Assembly: GCA_963815295.1 (NCBI GenBank)
Contig: CAWFFZ010000008.1
Coordinates: 930,001-994,000 of the forward strand
Reading direction: 5' to 3'
Origin: JACDHG01 sp963815295
GTDB lineage: Bacteria > Actinomycetota > Actinomycetes > Propionibacteriales > Nocardioidaceae
DNA length: 64,000 nt
In this document: piece by piece, positions 18,401 through 26,659 of the stretch
How the letters are laid out: each line of letters starts with the position of its first letter
How positions within the stretch are numbered: position 1 is the first letter of the stretch
The notes under the pieces: generated by a model
What the model was told of the DNA's origin: nothing
The model's input: only the letters and a program-made list of their open reading frames with translations
Databases searched by the model: none
Program-made: the position numbers and the translations under genes

Positions 18401-18890
18401 TGACGCCGTCCAATTCACCGCTTTCCAATGCGTGCCGGGCGACGATCTGCGTTGCCTGGCTCCGCAAAGTGTCCAGCCGTTGGGCCTCCCGGGCCAACAA
18501 TCCGTCATCCGCCAGACCGTCGTACGCCGGTGCGTCCCATGCCATCAGCAGGTCGCGCAGCATCCGCCCGTCGGCAGAGCGGAGCGCGGCATCGAGCTGA
18601 GCAGCATCCACCTCGGCCTCAAGGCTGTACCCCTCTGGCCGGGTCTGGATCGCATCCGGTGGCAGCTGCCGCCGAAGCCGTGCCACGTGGGACTGCAGCG
18701 TCTGTACGGCGCCTGCCGGAGGCTCACCGCGCCAGAGCGCGTCAATGAGTGCATCAACCGGCACGGTGTGCCGAGCGCGGGAGGCGAGCACGGCGAGCAG
18801 TCGACGGGGCAGCGGACCGGTGATGGCAACCGGCGTCCCGTCCACCGAGACGTCCAGCGGCCCGAGCACGCTCACCCGCACGTGAGTCAT
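15453..18890 (-). CDS. Large SARP/AfsR-like transcriptional regulator with AAA-type ATPase
   Basis: 1145 residues. Residues about 1-90 are an OmpR-like winged helix (VSVLGPLDVSVDGTPV, then LQSHVARLRRQLP). Residues about 95-235 are the bacterial transcriptional activator domain (ALKAFQRARQTLRDELGIDP). Residues about 250-375 resemble a decayed class III cyclase module (LISLLVL, VRAGVGTGPALTAGDG). From about 390 comes an ATPase: GRFVGRERELADL, Walker A LLGEPGMGKSRLAAEF near 414, Walker B VLHLDDMQWADD. The C-terminal 450 residues are helical repeats of TPR type. Such proteins activate specialised-metabolite or stress genes. It is divergent from the SRPBCC gene and may also drive the SDR downstream. 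Confidence 0.9.
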   Translation of the reverse strand: MTHVRVSVLGPLDVSVDGTPVAITGPLPRRLLAVLASRARHTVPVDALIDALWRGEPPAGAVQTLQSHVARLRRQLPPDAIQTRPEGYSLEAEVDAAQLDAALRSADGRMLRDLLMAWDAPAYDGLADDGLLAREAQRLDTLRSQATQIVARHALESGELDGVTALLESLIARHPTEEPIWELLMLVLARQGRTAEALKAFQRARQTLRDELGIDPGEALVRLEYDVLTGDPGLSAAPSPTAREPGQQRLISLLVLQTPDDEDDDPEDAVRGRTRLSGLMTGYGGELQPSPGSLTYVTFGARNAHEDDPERAVVAAREALATGLAVRAGVGTGPALTAGDGIAAVAGATARRAESACRAADSGRVALDEATQIRLATTRPTEPGRFVGRERELADLAADLDRVSQRQIPVLVTLLGEPGMGKSRLAAEFLSTLGDDVHTISVRVPAYGVATGRRLIAELVGSDIDEGQGSRYDAFRYGTDRLVAAAGGRRQVLHLDDMQWADDLLVDFVEDLIRSAGGQPLLVLVTARPELATRRPGWGTLPSEGRRTRLGPLRDGEIHELISGVEGGVELTARAGGVPLYALELARMGRGVATPDSLRAVVAARIDTLSAAPRSLLVNTAVVGDAVVPELLATLTERSEGDVRRMLDDLVSRDFLRRTASGLAFAHDVVRETAYATLAGQGRARTHLAVATWAESRDVDPAWFAHHALTAWELATRVGDDDTATLAKPRAYRGAMAAGKQILMLEPTSAARLFEQAASLASEESIERAWAEAMWGSAESLVGEFAAAENHLGWSVARLAGDPDPWRLIALTMLSNVRFALGGDLAEAGRHLRAALDEAPTSRESLIGAGYDIAIEMVRQTPEGFRDALVIADRHLAHARRAGLETSAGHVRAMRGRARLGLGDPGGMAELRDGAADTSWIPFATIISKTYLSAALHHWSGPAEELAAREDLEDYAITTGQAYVVSFSIAERVRCLAELGRWREVVALADTVDLAEAQPRWAAVQRALALAELGELGEEDVQLVRRTPPASDDDLRHILGTVLVEAIWAPDRVDELIDGLGELLPYAERDGAIELLTRLIRLAPHRDFSVLRRTDESSPLAAAITPHVNGLLDRDAVLLTVAEQRWRAMGHAVEADLAACDAAGL

Positions 18891-19028
18891 GACACGAGGC
18901 TACTGGCGCCAGAACGCCGTCGGCGCGCCTCGTCATGGGTCTTTCCTCCGGCTCACGTGCGCCCCCGCAGCCGCAGGGGTGCGTCATATCGCCGCGTCTG
19001 CGGGGTCCCGGCGCGTACCAATTTGCCG

Positions 19029-19550
19029 ATGAAGGACAGGTCCGCTCTGGCTCTGACACTGGCAACCAGCCGGTTCATGATGGAGCCTGGGCACGTGACG
19101 GGCCACCGCGAGAGATTCGTTCTCGAGCAAGCGCGCGTGTTCGATGCACCGGCAGAGCGCATCTTCGGGCTGCTGACCGAGCCCACCGAACTGGCCAAAT
19201 GGTGGGGGCCACATGGGTTCTCGACACCGGAGGTCCAGATCGACCTGCGCGTGGGCGGCAGCTTTCGCTTCACCATGCAGCCGCCGGAAGGGGAAGCCTT
19301 CCATCTTTCCGGGGAGTTCCTTGAGATCCGGGCGTCGTCAGCCCTCAGGTTCACCTTTAGCTGGGACGAGCCAGTGCCTGACGACCGCGAGACAGTCGTC
19401 GAGCTATCTCTGGACTCCCTAGGGGAAAGGACGAAGGTGACGATGACCCAAGCAGAGTTCGCCACAAACGAGAGGCTAGAGCTGCATCGCGGCGGCTGGG
19501 CCGACAGCTTCGAGAAACTCGACGCACTCCTCGAGGCTGAAGTAGCCTAG
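19029..19550 (+). CDS. SRPBCC/AHSA1-like (START-fold) protein
   Basis: Up to 173 residues. The domain begins at FVLEQARVFDAPAERIFGLL, then EPTELAKWWGPHGF, LRVGGSFRFTMQPPEGE, FSWDEP, and ends with ERLELHRGGWADSFEKLDAL. This is the AHSA1/polyketide-cyclase-like helix-grip fold, a hydrophobic-pocket protein. ATG 19029 is the longest reasonable start; ATG 19077 or GTG 19095 would also keep the whole domain, and no clear ribosome-binding site decides. It is divergent from the SARP regulator gene, which may control it. Ligand unknown. Confidence 0.8.
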   Translation: MKDRSALALTLATSRFMMEPGHVTGHRERFVLEQARVFDAPAERIFGLLTEPTELAKWWGPHGFSTPEVQIDLRVGGSFRFTMQPPEGEAFHLSGEFLEIRASSALRFTFSWDEPVPDDRETVVELSLDSLGERTKVTMTQAEFATNERLELHRGGWADSFEKLDALLEAEVA

Positions 19551-19700
19551 ACGACACGCTACGGCGTTGCCCTCCGCGGACACCGGCGGCTGATCCTGTG
19601 CCGTCAACAGCACATACCTGCGCCGCGCGACTTCGCCGCTTCAGGTGTGTCGATCCGTAGCCGCTCACGAGCGGACTGTCCGCCGATGCCCGGGGGTTAG

Positions 19701-19874
19701 CGTGCCCGCCACGCCGCGATCACCAACGCCCTCGACGCAGGCGTCCCGCTCCGCGACGCCCAGATCCTTGCCCGGCAAGCCGACCCGCGAACCACCCAGC
19801 ACTACGACCGCGCCCGGGGCAACCTCGACCGCCACGGCGTCCACTTTCTCACCGCCTACGTAGCCGGCGTGTAG
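19701..19874 (+). pseudogene. C-terminal fragment of a tyrosine recombinase (integrase)
   Basis: The frame is closed upstream by TAG at 19698 and reads RARHAAITNALDAGVPLRDA, then ADPRTTQHYDRARGNLDRHG, ending in TAG at 19872. This matches the end of phage-type tyrosine integrases: HxxR-like RHAAIT, the helix carrying the second conserved basic residue, and the nucleophile Tyr in TTQHYDRAR. The catalytic N-terminal part is missing. The rest of the gap (19551-19700 and 19875-20064) shows no gene. It marks an old insertion or excision event. Confidence 0.75.
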
Positions 19875-20064
19875 GAGGCGCGCCAGGAACATTCCACCTG
19901 CGCAACACGTGCGTCCTTGCCGCCCAGTTAGACGCAGCGCTCGAGCGTGATCCGCCTATAACAGGCCGGATCCAGACGGCGTGCTAAGAGTTCGATCCCG
20001 CCTGGGGACCTCCACGCTTCAGGCTTCCTGGTCACAGAGCGTCGTCCAAGCCGGTGTTCGAACC

Positions 20065-21099
20065 CTATAACTGGCCCGCTGCGGGCGAAGGCCCCCATTC
20101 CCCAGCAGTGCCGTCTTGTTCGGCCAGTGCCGTATCTAGCTCTTCCTCCAGTTGCAGTTTTCGACGTGAATCAGCGAACGACGCCTCAATCGAATTGCGG
20201 GCCAGCTTGGCCAGGTCCGCGGGCTCAAGATGCCCAGCTTCGATCAACGCGGCAAAGTTGTCGTCGAGGTATCCACCGAAGTACGCGGGATCATCCGAGT
20301 TGACCGTCACCTTGAGGCCACGCTCCAGCATCGCCGCAAGAGGGTGCGAGGAGAGCTCGTTTACGACCTTCAATCTGACATTCGAAAGCGGGCACACTGT
20401 GAGCGGCACTTGATCCGTGACGAGACGTCGGACGAGCTGGTCATCCTCGAGGCAGCGATTTCCATGGTCGATCCGATTGACGGCCAACACGTCGAGCGCC
20501 TCCCAGATGTAGTCGGGCGGGCCCTCCTCGCCCGCGTGAGCGACGCGATGGAGGCCCTCGGCTTGCGCCCGCTCGAAAACGCGTGCGAACTTCGATGGTG
20601 GGTGGCCTACCTCTGCGGAGTCGAGGCCAATCCCGATGAACGGCACGTCGAGGGTCAGAACTGCCTCGAGGGTCGCCATCGCCGACTCCTCACTCTCGTC
20701 GCGCAGGAACGCCACGATGAGGCCACTGCTCATGCCGTGAGTCCGTAGCGACTCCGACAGGGCGCCTGCCACCCCCTCCATGACTTCTCGCAGCGGGACG
20801 CCCCGCGCTGTGTGAGCCTGGGGGTTGAGGAAGACTTCAGCGTGCCGGACCCCCGCAGCTCGTGCGCGATCCAGATAAGCGGTCGTCATGTCCGAGAAGT
20901 CTTGAGCAGCCAGCAGCACGGCGACGTTCGCATAGCAGAGGTCCAGGAAGGACTGCAGGTCGGTGAAGGCATACCGCGACCTCAGTTCGTCGATGTCTTC
21001 GTAGGGCAGGCTGACCCTATTCCGTTCGGCGATCGCGAAGATGGTTTCAGGTTCGAGAGTGCCTTCAAGGTGAAGATGGAGCTCTGCTATCGGCAACAT
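20065..21099 (-). CDS. Adenine deaminase (adenosine deaminase-like family)
   Basis: 344 residues from ATG 21099; the longer frame upstream overlaps the divergent GNAT gene and lacks conserved content. Metal/substrate motifs: ELHLHLEGTLEP (His8, His10), HAEVFLNPQAHT, RVAHAGEEGP (His, catalytic Glu), NRIDHGNR (His) and VNSDDPAYFGGYLDDN (catalytic Asp pair). DDPAYFGGY and FTDLQSFLDLCYANV favour adenine deaminase (EC 3.5.4.2, adenine to hypoxanthine) over true adenosine deaminase. Cytosolic purine salvage. Single gene, divergent from GNAT. Confidence 0.85.
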   Translation of the reverse strand: MLPIAELHLHLEGTLEPETIFAIAERNRVSLPYEDIDELRSRYAFTDLQSFLDLCYANVAVLLAAQDFSDMTTAYLDRARAAGVRHAEVFLNPQAHTARGVPLREVMEGVAGALSESLRTHGMSSGLIVAFLRDESEESAMATLEAVLTLDVPFIGIGLDSAEVGHPPSKFARVFERAQAEGLHRVAHAGEEGPPDYIWEALDVLAVNRIDHGNRCLEDDQLVRRLVTDQVPLTVCPLSNVRLKVVNELSSHPLAAMLERGLKVTVNSDDPAYFGGYLDDNFAALIEAGHLEPADLAKLARNSIEASFADSRRKLQLEEELDTALAEQDGTAGEWGPSPAAGQL

Positions 21100-21253
21100 A
21101 CGGGCCTGCTTACCACGTTTCTTGGCCGGCCACGCCGCAGTGGGACCGCTCGACCATGCGTCTATCCGCCGCCAGTCGGCGCGCATGGGGTTGAGCCAAG
21201 TCCCCGAACAAAATTGGGTGCCGTCCAACCGGGGGACGTGGCACTGTGCACGT

Positions 21254-21718
21254 GTGGGCAGTGGCGTGACACTCGAGGTCGGTCGATGCGATCCGGATGC
21301 GGTCGCGGCACTGCTGCACGGCCTGCCGGAGTGGTTCGGGATCGAGGAGGCGACCGCGGCGTACATCGAGGCAGCGCGCACGATGCCGACAGTGCTCGCG
21401 CAGGACGACGGAGTCGTCGTCGGCGCACTGCTGTGGACCCGACACTTCCCGGCCGCTGCCGAGGTCCATCTGATGGCCGTGGACGCCGCCCGGCACCGAC
21501 GCGGCATCGGTACAGCACTCCTGGAATGCGCTGAGGAAGAGCTTCGGGCTGACGGGGTGCGTTATCTACAGGTCAAGACACTGGGACCAAGCCGCCGCGA
21601 CGACGAATACGAGAGAACCCGCTCCTTCTATGAGGCACGTGGTTTCGTCGCCCTGGAAGAGATGATCGGAGTCTGGCCCGAGGACAACCCAATGCTGATC
21701 CTTGTCAAGGCGTTGTGA
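21254..21718 (+). CDS. GNAT-family N-acetyltransferase
   Basis: 154 residues from GTG 21254 (GTG 21263 also possible). GNAT core: VVGALLWTRHF (strand 3), EVHLMAVDAARHRRGIGTAL with the acetyl-CoA loop RHRRGIG (Q/RxxGxG/A), ADGVRYLQVKTL and YERTRSFYEARGF near the C-terminus. The family moves an acetyl group from acetyl-CoA to an amine; substrate unknown. The frame is open 130 bp further upstream, but that part overlaps the promoter side of the adenine deaminase gene and does not look like a conserved extension. Confidence 0.83.
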   Translation: MGSGVTLEVGRCDPDAVAALLHGLPEWFGIEEATAAYIEAARTMPTVLAQDDGVVVGALLWTRHFPAAAEVHLMAVDAARHRRGIGTALLECAEEELRADGVRYLQVKTLGPSRRDDEYERTRSFYEARGFVALEEMIGVWPEDNPMLILVKAL

Positions 21719-21906
21719 CAGGTAGCGCGCACAGGTTCGGCTTGGCCTGGCGCCTTGCGAACATGCGTCACTTCGCCGCGTCCAGGCTCGCGTTAACGAG
21801 TGCCCCGATAGTCAAACCAAACGTGGCCGGCGCAGGCAAGTCCGCGCGCCGGGGGAGCCTCACGGCCACCAGGTCGACTGAGGTGTCGAGGACTGCCGCC
21901 TGCTGA

Positions 21907-22785
21907 TCAGCCGGCCTCCGCGAGCCACGCCTCGATGACGGCCACGAAAGCGTCCGGCTCCTCGTACTGGGGGATGTGACCTGACCCCTCGAAGACGTGC
22001 ATACGCACGGAGGGCACGTTCTCGGCGATCACCTGTGCCCACACTGGCCCGCAGAGCCAGTCGTGCCTGCCTACCAGGACCAGGGTCGGGCAGGAGATCT
22101 GACCGAGCCGGCCGGTCAGGTCGATCCCTGCCGCGTAATCGTTCTCGTCCCAGGCGCGTGAGATGCCCGCCGCGACAACCGCGTCGCGCCGGAGCCGGTC
22201 GATGTGCCCGCGTTGCGCCGGAGCGTCGGGGTAGGCGAAGTAGAGCGGCCACCGCGGCCACATGTCGGCGGTGAGGTCAGCGGACGTGGTCTCCTCCGTT
22301 GCCTCCAGCCACGGCGCGGTCCCGGCCGCGAACCACTCCTGGTCCTCATGACGAGTCAGCACCAGGCTGGTCTCCGCCTCGGCCACGCCGACGGGTACTG
22401 AGGCGTCGCCGGCGTAGCCGTCGACCACGACGACGCGGGCGACGGCGTCCGGGACGGCTACGGCGTACGCGAGAGCGATCAGACCACCCCACGAGTGACC
22501 CATCAACGTCCACCTCTCCACCCCCAAAGCGCGGCGGACCTCGTCGAAGAACTCGACTACCCCCTCGCACCCATACCAGGCAGGGTCATCGGTGGTATCA
22601 CCCGAGCCGGCCGAGTCGACCAAGAAGCACCGAAATCGGTGCCCGACGAGCTCGCAGTCGGGCCAGCCCAGCTTCGCCGGAAAACCCGGCCCCCCTTCGA
22701 GCCACAGCAGTGGCTCGCCATCGCCGACCACCGTGTAGCTCGCGCGGCGGCCGCCCGGCAGATCCACCAGTTGCGTTGCCTCCAC
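21907..22785 (-). CDS. Alpha/beta hydrolase (proline iminopeptidase-like)
   Basis: 292 residues. Full catalytic triad: Ser98 in WTLMGHSWGG, Asp in VLVGRHDWLCGP, His in FEGSGHIPQYEEP. An oxyanion segment LWLEGGPGFP (HGGPG-like) and FLVDSAGSGD point to the proline-iminopeptidase/tricorn-F1 branch, although the usual HGGPG is EGGPG here. A cap region lies at about 120-215. Cytosolic, single gene. Substrates may be peptides or small esters. Confidence 0.85.
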   Translation of the reverse strand: MEATQLVDLPGGRRASYTVVGDGEPLLWLEGGPGFPAKLGWPDCELVGHRFRCFLVDSAGSGDTTDDPAWYGCEGVVEFFDEVRRALGVERWTLMGHSWGGLIALAYAVAVPDAVARVVVVDGYAGDASVPVGVAEAETSLVLTRHEDQEWFAAGTAPWLEATEETTSADLTADMWPRWPLYFAYPDAPAQRGHIDRLRRDAVVAAGISRAWDENDYAAGIDLTGRLGQISCPTLVLVGRHDWLCGPVWAQVIAENVPSVRMHVFEGSGHIPQYEEPDAFVAVIEAWLAEAG

Positions 22786-23027
22786 TGGCTCGCCTCCCGT
22801 CCTAGGTCAAGCGCACCCGTCTCGATCAAGGGTCTAACGATCGGCCGCGAAGCGCTAGGGTGCACCTCTGAGACCGCGTCATACCGCCGCTATTTGACGC
22901 AGTGCCGATCGCAGCCAGGTCCGCTCGTTGACCATTGACTCACTCCCGTCCGGGCAGTCCACAAATGCGCGTCCACAGGTACATCTGACGACCGACGATT
23001 GTCGGTGGTGGGTGATTGTATAGGAAC

Positions 23028-24318
23028 ATGTGTTCGACCAATCAAGGTCTGCTGGACCAGCTCAGCGAGGTGCTCGCTGGGCTGGCGTCGACGGCCGCGG
23101 TCGACCGTGCGGCGGTGGGTGGAGGCGACCGGATTCGGATGTTGCTGGCTGCGTTGGCGCAGCTGGAGGCGGTGGTGTTGGACGAGGTGGCGGCGTTCGA
23201 CACCGCCGGTGCCTGTGTCGATGACGGAGCCGCGACGACGGCCGCGTGGTTGCGGGCCTCGGCCCGGTTGGGGCGGCGGGATGCGTCCGGGCTGGTGCAT
23301 CAGGCCCGCGAACTCAGGACACTGCCCGCGACGACGGACGCGTTGCAGGCTGGGGTGATCAGCCGTGCCCATGCGGTGGAGGTGGTGAAGGCGAAGAAGC
23401 GGTCGTGTCTGGACGCCGATGCGTTCAGCCGCTACGAGCAGATCCTGGTCGAGCTCGCCACCCACGCATCCCCGGACGAGGTCCGGGCCGCGGTCGCTCA
23501 TCTGGTCGAGGCCGAAGCCCCCGACCGCGACAAACAACTCCTCGACGCCCTCGCCGACCGGACCTTCACGCTGCACCCGGTCGGAGACCTAGTCAAAGTC
23601 GACGCGATGATCGACAAAGCCACCGCCGAGGCCCTCGCGGTCGGCGTCGACGCCCTCTCGCGCCGCAGCTCCGGGGATGAACGCAGCTGGCAGGTACGGC
23701 GTGCCGACGCGTTCGCCGAAATCGTCGCCCTCGGCCTCGAGTCCGGCCAACTCCCGCAGGCAGGCCGCACCAAACCCCACCTCAACATCACGATGACCCT
23801 GGACCAACTCACCGGCATCGACGGCACCGGACCCTTGCTAGCCCGGTTCGGACAGGTGCCGGCCACCACCACCCAACGGCTGGCCTGCGACGCCGTCCTC
23901 ACCCGATTCGTCACCGACGCCCACGGCGAAGTCCTCGACGTCGGCCGCGGCTGCCGCTTCACCAACACCGCCCTCAACAAAGCACTGGCTCTGATGTACG
24001 ACAGCTGCGCCTACCCCAACTGCACCACCCCACTCAGCCGCTGCGACATCCACCACGCCTGGTGGTGGTCACAAGGCGGACCCACCGACCGCTGGAACCT
24101 GCTCCCGCTCTGCAAACACCACCACCTGTTCGTGCATGAATACGGCTACCAGATTCTCACCGGCATCGACCCGCCGGTGGCGGACTCGCAAAGGACCACG
24201 ACGCTGGCGATTCGTCTCCCCAACCGGCAAACCCATCCGCGACCACCGCGCCACCCTGCGCCACTACACCCACCAACTCGCCCTCCCCACCGGCCACGAC
24301 CCACCCGACACCAGCTGA
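23028..24318 (+). pseudogene. DUF222/HNH endonuclease (13E12-type), frameshifted near the C-terminus
   Basis: The main frame (ATG 23028; TTG 23016 possible) contains the DUF222 helical region (LEAVVLDEVAAFDTAGA to VDALSRRSSGDERSW) and an HNH domain CAYPNCTTPLSRCDIHHAWW, then GGPTDRWNLLPLCKHHH. After YGYQILTG the frame runs on to 24338 with a low-complexity Pro/Arg tail. A +1 shift between about 24165 and 24210 instead gives RRWRFVSPTGKPIRDHRA, then HYTHQLALP, stop at 24318, which is the normal family ending. The catalytic part is intact, so it may still make a near-full-length protein. These genes are multicopy in related genomes. Confidence 0.75.
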
Positions 24319-24341
24319 CGAGCGCATGGGGAGACTGACGC

Positions 24342-25046
24342 ATGGATGCGGTGTCGCTCGTCTGGGAACGCATCGTGTCGACGCAGGCGGCGCCCGCCCG
24401 ATCCACCGTCGTTGTCGCCGGGGTGGTTGCTCTGCTTGTCGTCAGTATCCGGCAGACCTGGGAAGTCAGCCGGCATCTCGTCACGATCGTCCACGAAGGT
24501 TCGCATGGCGTTGTCGCAATGCTGAGCGGACGACGGCTGGCTGGTATCCGGCTGCACTCTGACAGCTCAGGCGTCACCGTCTCGCGCGGGCGGGCGCGCG
24601 GCATCGGGATGATCGCGACCACGTTCGCTGGGTACGTCGGCCCGGCGGCCCTCGGTCTCGCCTGCGCCGGCCTCATCGCACAGCGACATCCGATCGCGGT
24701 CCTGTGGCTCCTCCTCGGCTGCCTCGCGCTGCTCCTGCTCCAGATCCGCAACTTCTTCGGAGCCGGGATCATTGCAATCTTCGGCGTCGTGCTGTTCGTC
24801 GTCTCGTGGCGGCTCGCTCCTGGTGACCAGGTCCCCGTCGCCTATGCCGTCACGTGGTTCTTGCTCCTAGCCGCCCCGCGGGCGGTGTGGGAGCTGCAAG
24901 CTCAGCGTCGACGCGGACGTGCAACCGGCAGCGATGCCGACCAGCTCGCGCGGCTCACCCACGTCCCGGGTGTGCTCTGGGTCTGCATCTTCTTCGCCGT
25001 CACCGGCGGCTCGCTGGCCCTCGGTGCTGCGCTGCTTCGTGGCTGA
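24342..25046 (+). CDS. M50B-like membrane metallopeptidase
   Basis: 234 residues, mainly hydrophobic, with about six membrane segments. The zinc motif HEGSH (residues 51-55, HExxH) lies in LVTIVHEGSHGVVAMLSGRR at the edge of the second segment. A short outer stretch ARGIGMIATTFAGYVGPA precedes the next helices, and a basic loop (LQAQRRRGRATG) lies before the last one. This is the peptidase M50B-like domain. Site-2-type partners (PDZ, second Asp motif) are not evident, so the function is open. It begins 23 bp after the HNH gene and is probably an independent gene. Confidence 0.75.
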   Translation: MDAVSLVWERIVSTQAAPARSTVVVAGVVALLVVSIRQTWEVSRHLVTIVHEGSHGVVAMLSGRRLAGIRLHSDSSGVTVSRGRARGIGMIATTFAGYVGPAALGLACAGLIAQRHPIAVLWLLLGCLALLLLQIRNFFGAGIIAIFGVVLFVVSWRLAPGDQVPVAYAVTWFLLLAAPRAVWELQAQRRRGRATGSDADQLARLTHVPGVLWVCIFFAVTGGSLALGAALLRG

Positions 25047-25066
25047 CCCGCCTACCGGCCCACCCG

Positions 25067-25399
25067 TCAGCCGGCATGGGAAAGGCAGCGGGTCGCCCAA
25101 GGCCGTGCCTCGAGCCGGGCTGACCCGATGTCGTTGCCGCACACATCGCACTGGCCATAGGTGCTGTCAGCGAGCTTCTCCTCCGCCCGGATGACCTCGG
25201 CCAGCATCACCTGGAGCTTGTCGTGCGCAGGAACCGCGGACAGCCTGTCGACCGCCTGGCTCGTGCCCTCACCGACTCGTTTGCCGAACGAGATGCTGCC
25301 GACCTCACCAGTCGGCTTGGCCATCGACGTGAGCTGCTCCTCGAGCTGGGCGTGCTTGTCGGCGAGCAAGGCCGCCACTTCAGCTGACATCCCACCCAT
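25067..25399 (-). CDS. TraR/DksA-family zinc-finger protein
   Basis: 110 residues from ATG 25399 (ATG 25390 equally possible). An N-terminal coiled-coil arm (MSAEVAALLADKHAQLEEQL) is followed by LQVMLAEVIRAEEKLADSTYG and a zinc site with Cys84, Cys87 (CDVC), Cys105 and His108 (CLSH), so C3H instead of the usual C4. DksA-like proteins bind the secondary channel of RNA polymerase; in Actinobacteria many small paralogues have no proven role. Convergent with the M50B gene with 20 bp between. Confidence 0.8.
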   Translation of the reverse strand: MGGMSAEVAALLADKHAQLEEQLTSMAKPTGEVGSISFGKRVGEGTSQAVDRLSAVPAHDKLQVMLAEVIRAEEKLADSTYGQCDVCGNDIGSARLEARPWATRCLSHAG

Positions 25400-25547
25400 G
25401 CTGCCACTCACCCAACGTGCAGCAACCCAGCGTGCAGCAACGCAGCTGGGGGATGCGGTGTCCACACCGCACGGCGGAGCGTTCGCTCTCCACAAGCAGC
25501 AGTCGCGGGCTGGTGCGGCGAATGAGTCCAGACCGAGGCTGGACGGC

Positions 25548-25748
25548 ATGAAGCGAACTGACAAACCAACCCGTGACCTGAAACCGCGCGACGAGCTGGC
25601 CGAGCGCCGAGCCCGCCGACAAGCCGAGCGAATGAGTCGCCAGGGTCCACCCGGCAACCGGCGCCCGACGTACGAGGAGCCCGGGGAGTTCTGGCCTGGA
25701 ATCGCCGACCCTCGCCGCGACGGCGGCGACGGTCGCACGCCGGCCTGA
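25548..25748 (+). CDS. Small charged hypothetical protein
   Basis: 66 residues from ATG 25548. It is strongly charged: KRTDKPTRDLKPRDELAERR, then ARRQAERMSRQGPPG, ending in YEEPGEFWPGIADPRRDGG. It has no membrane segment and no recognised domain, and is probably largely disordered. Codon use is typical for the region. Not recognised; it sits divergent to the DksA-like gene, whose start lies about 150 bp away. Confidence 0.45.
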   Translation: MKRTDKPTRDLKPRDELAERRARRQAERMSRQGPPGNRRPTYEEPGEFWPGIADPRRDGGDGRTPA

Positions 25749-25794
25749 TTGCGCAAAGTCCCCGCGCGCTCGATCCGCCGTGTCACGATGACGC

Positions 25795-26634
25795 ATGCCG
25801 ACCAACGAGCCAGCCACGCCTAGCGTTACCCGGCGTCGGCTGCTGCTGGGCGCAGCGGGGCTCGGCGGCATTGCTGCGGTGGGAGGGCTCGGGTACGCCG
25901 TAGCGCCAGCAGGGCTGAAGAACCGGCTCGGGCTCGGACCGGACCCCTTCATCCCGTCTGCGCGCGAAGGCCAAGTGCATCTGGAGACGGTGTCTTCGAG
26001 CGCCCGGGGCAAAGACGTCGAGCTCTTCACGGCCGTTCCACACGGGCACGGCGACGGCGCGGGGCTGCCCGTGGTCGTGGTCCTCCACGGTGCGAGCGCC
26101 ACCGCCTCTGACTTCCGCGAGTTCGGGCTCGGCCGTTTCCTGACCCAGGCCGTCCTCGACGGCGCGCCACCGTTCGTCCTCGCCGGCGCCGACGGAGGCG
26201 TGCTCCGATGGGAGAAGGACCCCAGCAGCGATGACGACCCGCAGCAGATGCTGGCGACCGAGATGCCCGGCTGGTTGGCCGACCGCGGCTACGACGCCGA
26301 CCGCCTGGCGCTGTGGGGCTGGTCGATGGGTGGCTACGGAAGCCTCCGGCTCGCACAGGCGCAACCTGACTACGCCATGGCGGTAGCGGCGTTCAGCCCG
26401 GCGTTCGGCACTGGTGACCCGCTATTCACCGACGTCGAGGCGCTGGCCGACGTACCGCTGGGGATCTGGTGCGGCACCGACGACCCCCTTCACGAACCCA
26501 TCAAGGTATTCGTCGAGGCGCTGCCCACCCCGCCCGAAGTCGCGTCGTACTCCGCTGGTGGTCACACTCGCATCTACTGGAACGACCACACGATCGAGGC
26601 GTTCGAGTACTTGGCGGCCCATCTGTCCGGCTGA
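25795..26634 (+). CDS. Tat-exported esterase-like alpha/beta hydrolase
   Basis: 279 residues. Tat signal TRRRLLLGAAGLGGIAAVGG (twin Arg near residue 13), then a mature domain starting about residue 50. Nucleophile elbow ALWGWSMGGYGSLRLA, oxyanion region VVVVLHGASATASDFREFG, Asp in IWCGTDDPLHEP and His in SYSAGGHTRIYWNDH. The pattern matches the esterase D/antigen-85-like (putative esterase) superfamily. Expected to act outside the membrane, possibly membrane-anchored by an uncleaved signal. Substrate unknown. Confidence 0.8.
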   Translation: MPTNEPATPSVTRRRLLLGAAGLGGIAAVGGLGYAVAPAGLKNRLGLGPDPFIPSAREGQVHLETVSSSARGKDVELFTAVPHGHGDGAGLPVVVVLHGASATASDFREFGLGRFLTQAVLDGAPPFVLAGADGGVLRWEKDPSSDDDPQQMLATEMPGWLADRGYDADRLALWGWSMGGYGSLRLAQAQPDYAMAVAAFSPAFGTGDPLFTDVEALADVPLGIWCGTDDPLHEPIKVFVEALPTPPEVASYSAGGHTRIYWNDHTIEAFEYLAAHLSG

Positions 26635-26659
26635 CTCCTGCCGCACTAGCCTGCCTCGT

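Noticed and set aside
19975..20065. tRNA-like T-loop motifs (AGTTCGATCC, GTTCGAACCC) near the integrase scrap
   Set aside because: No cloverleaf with matching acceptor, D and anticodon stems can be built around either motif.
21719..21906. 63-codon plus-strand frame after the GNAT gene
   Set aside because: No conserved content; overlaps the end of the convergent hydrolase gene region.
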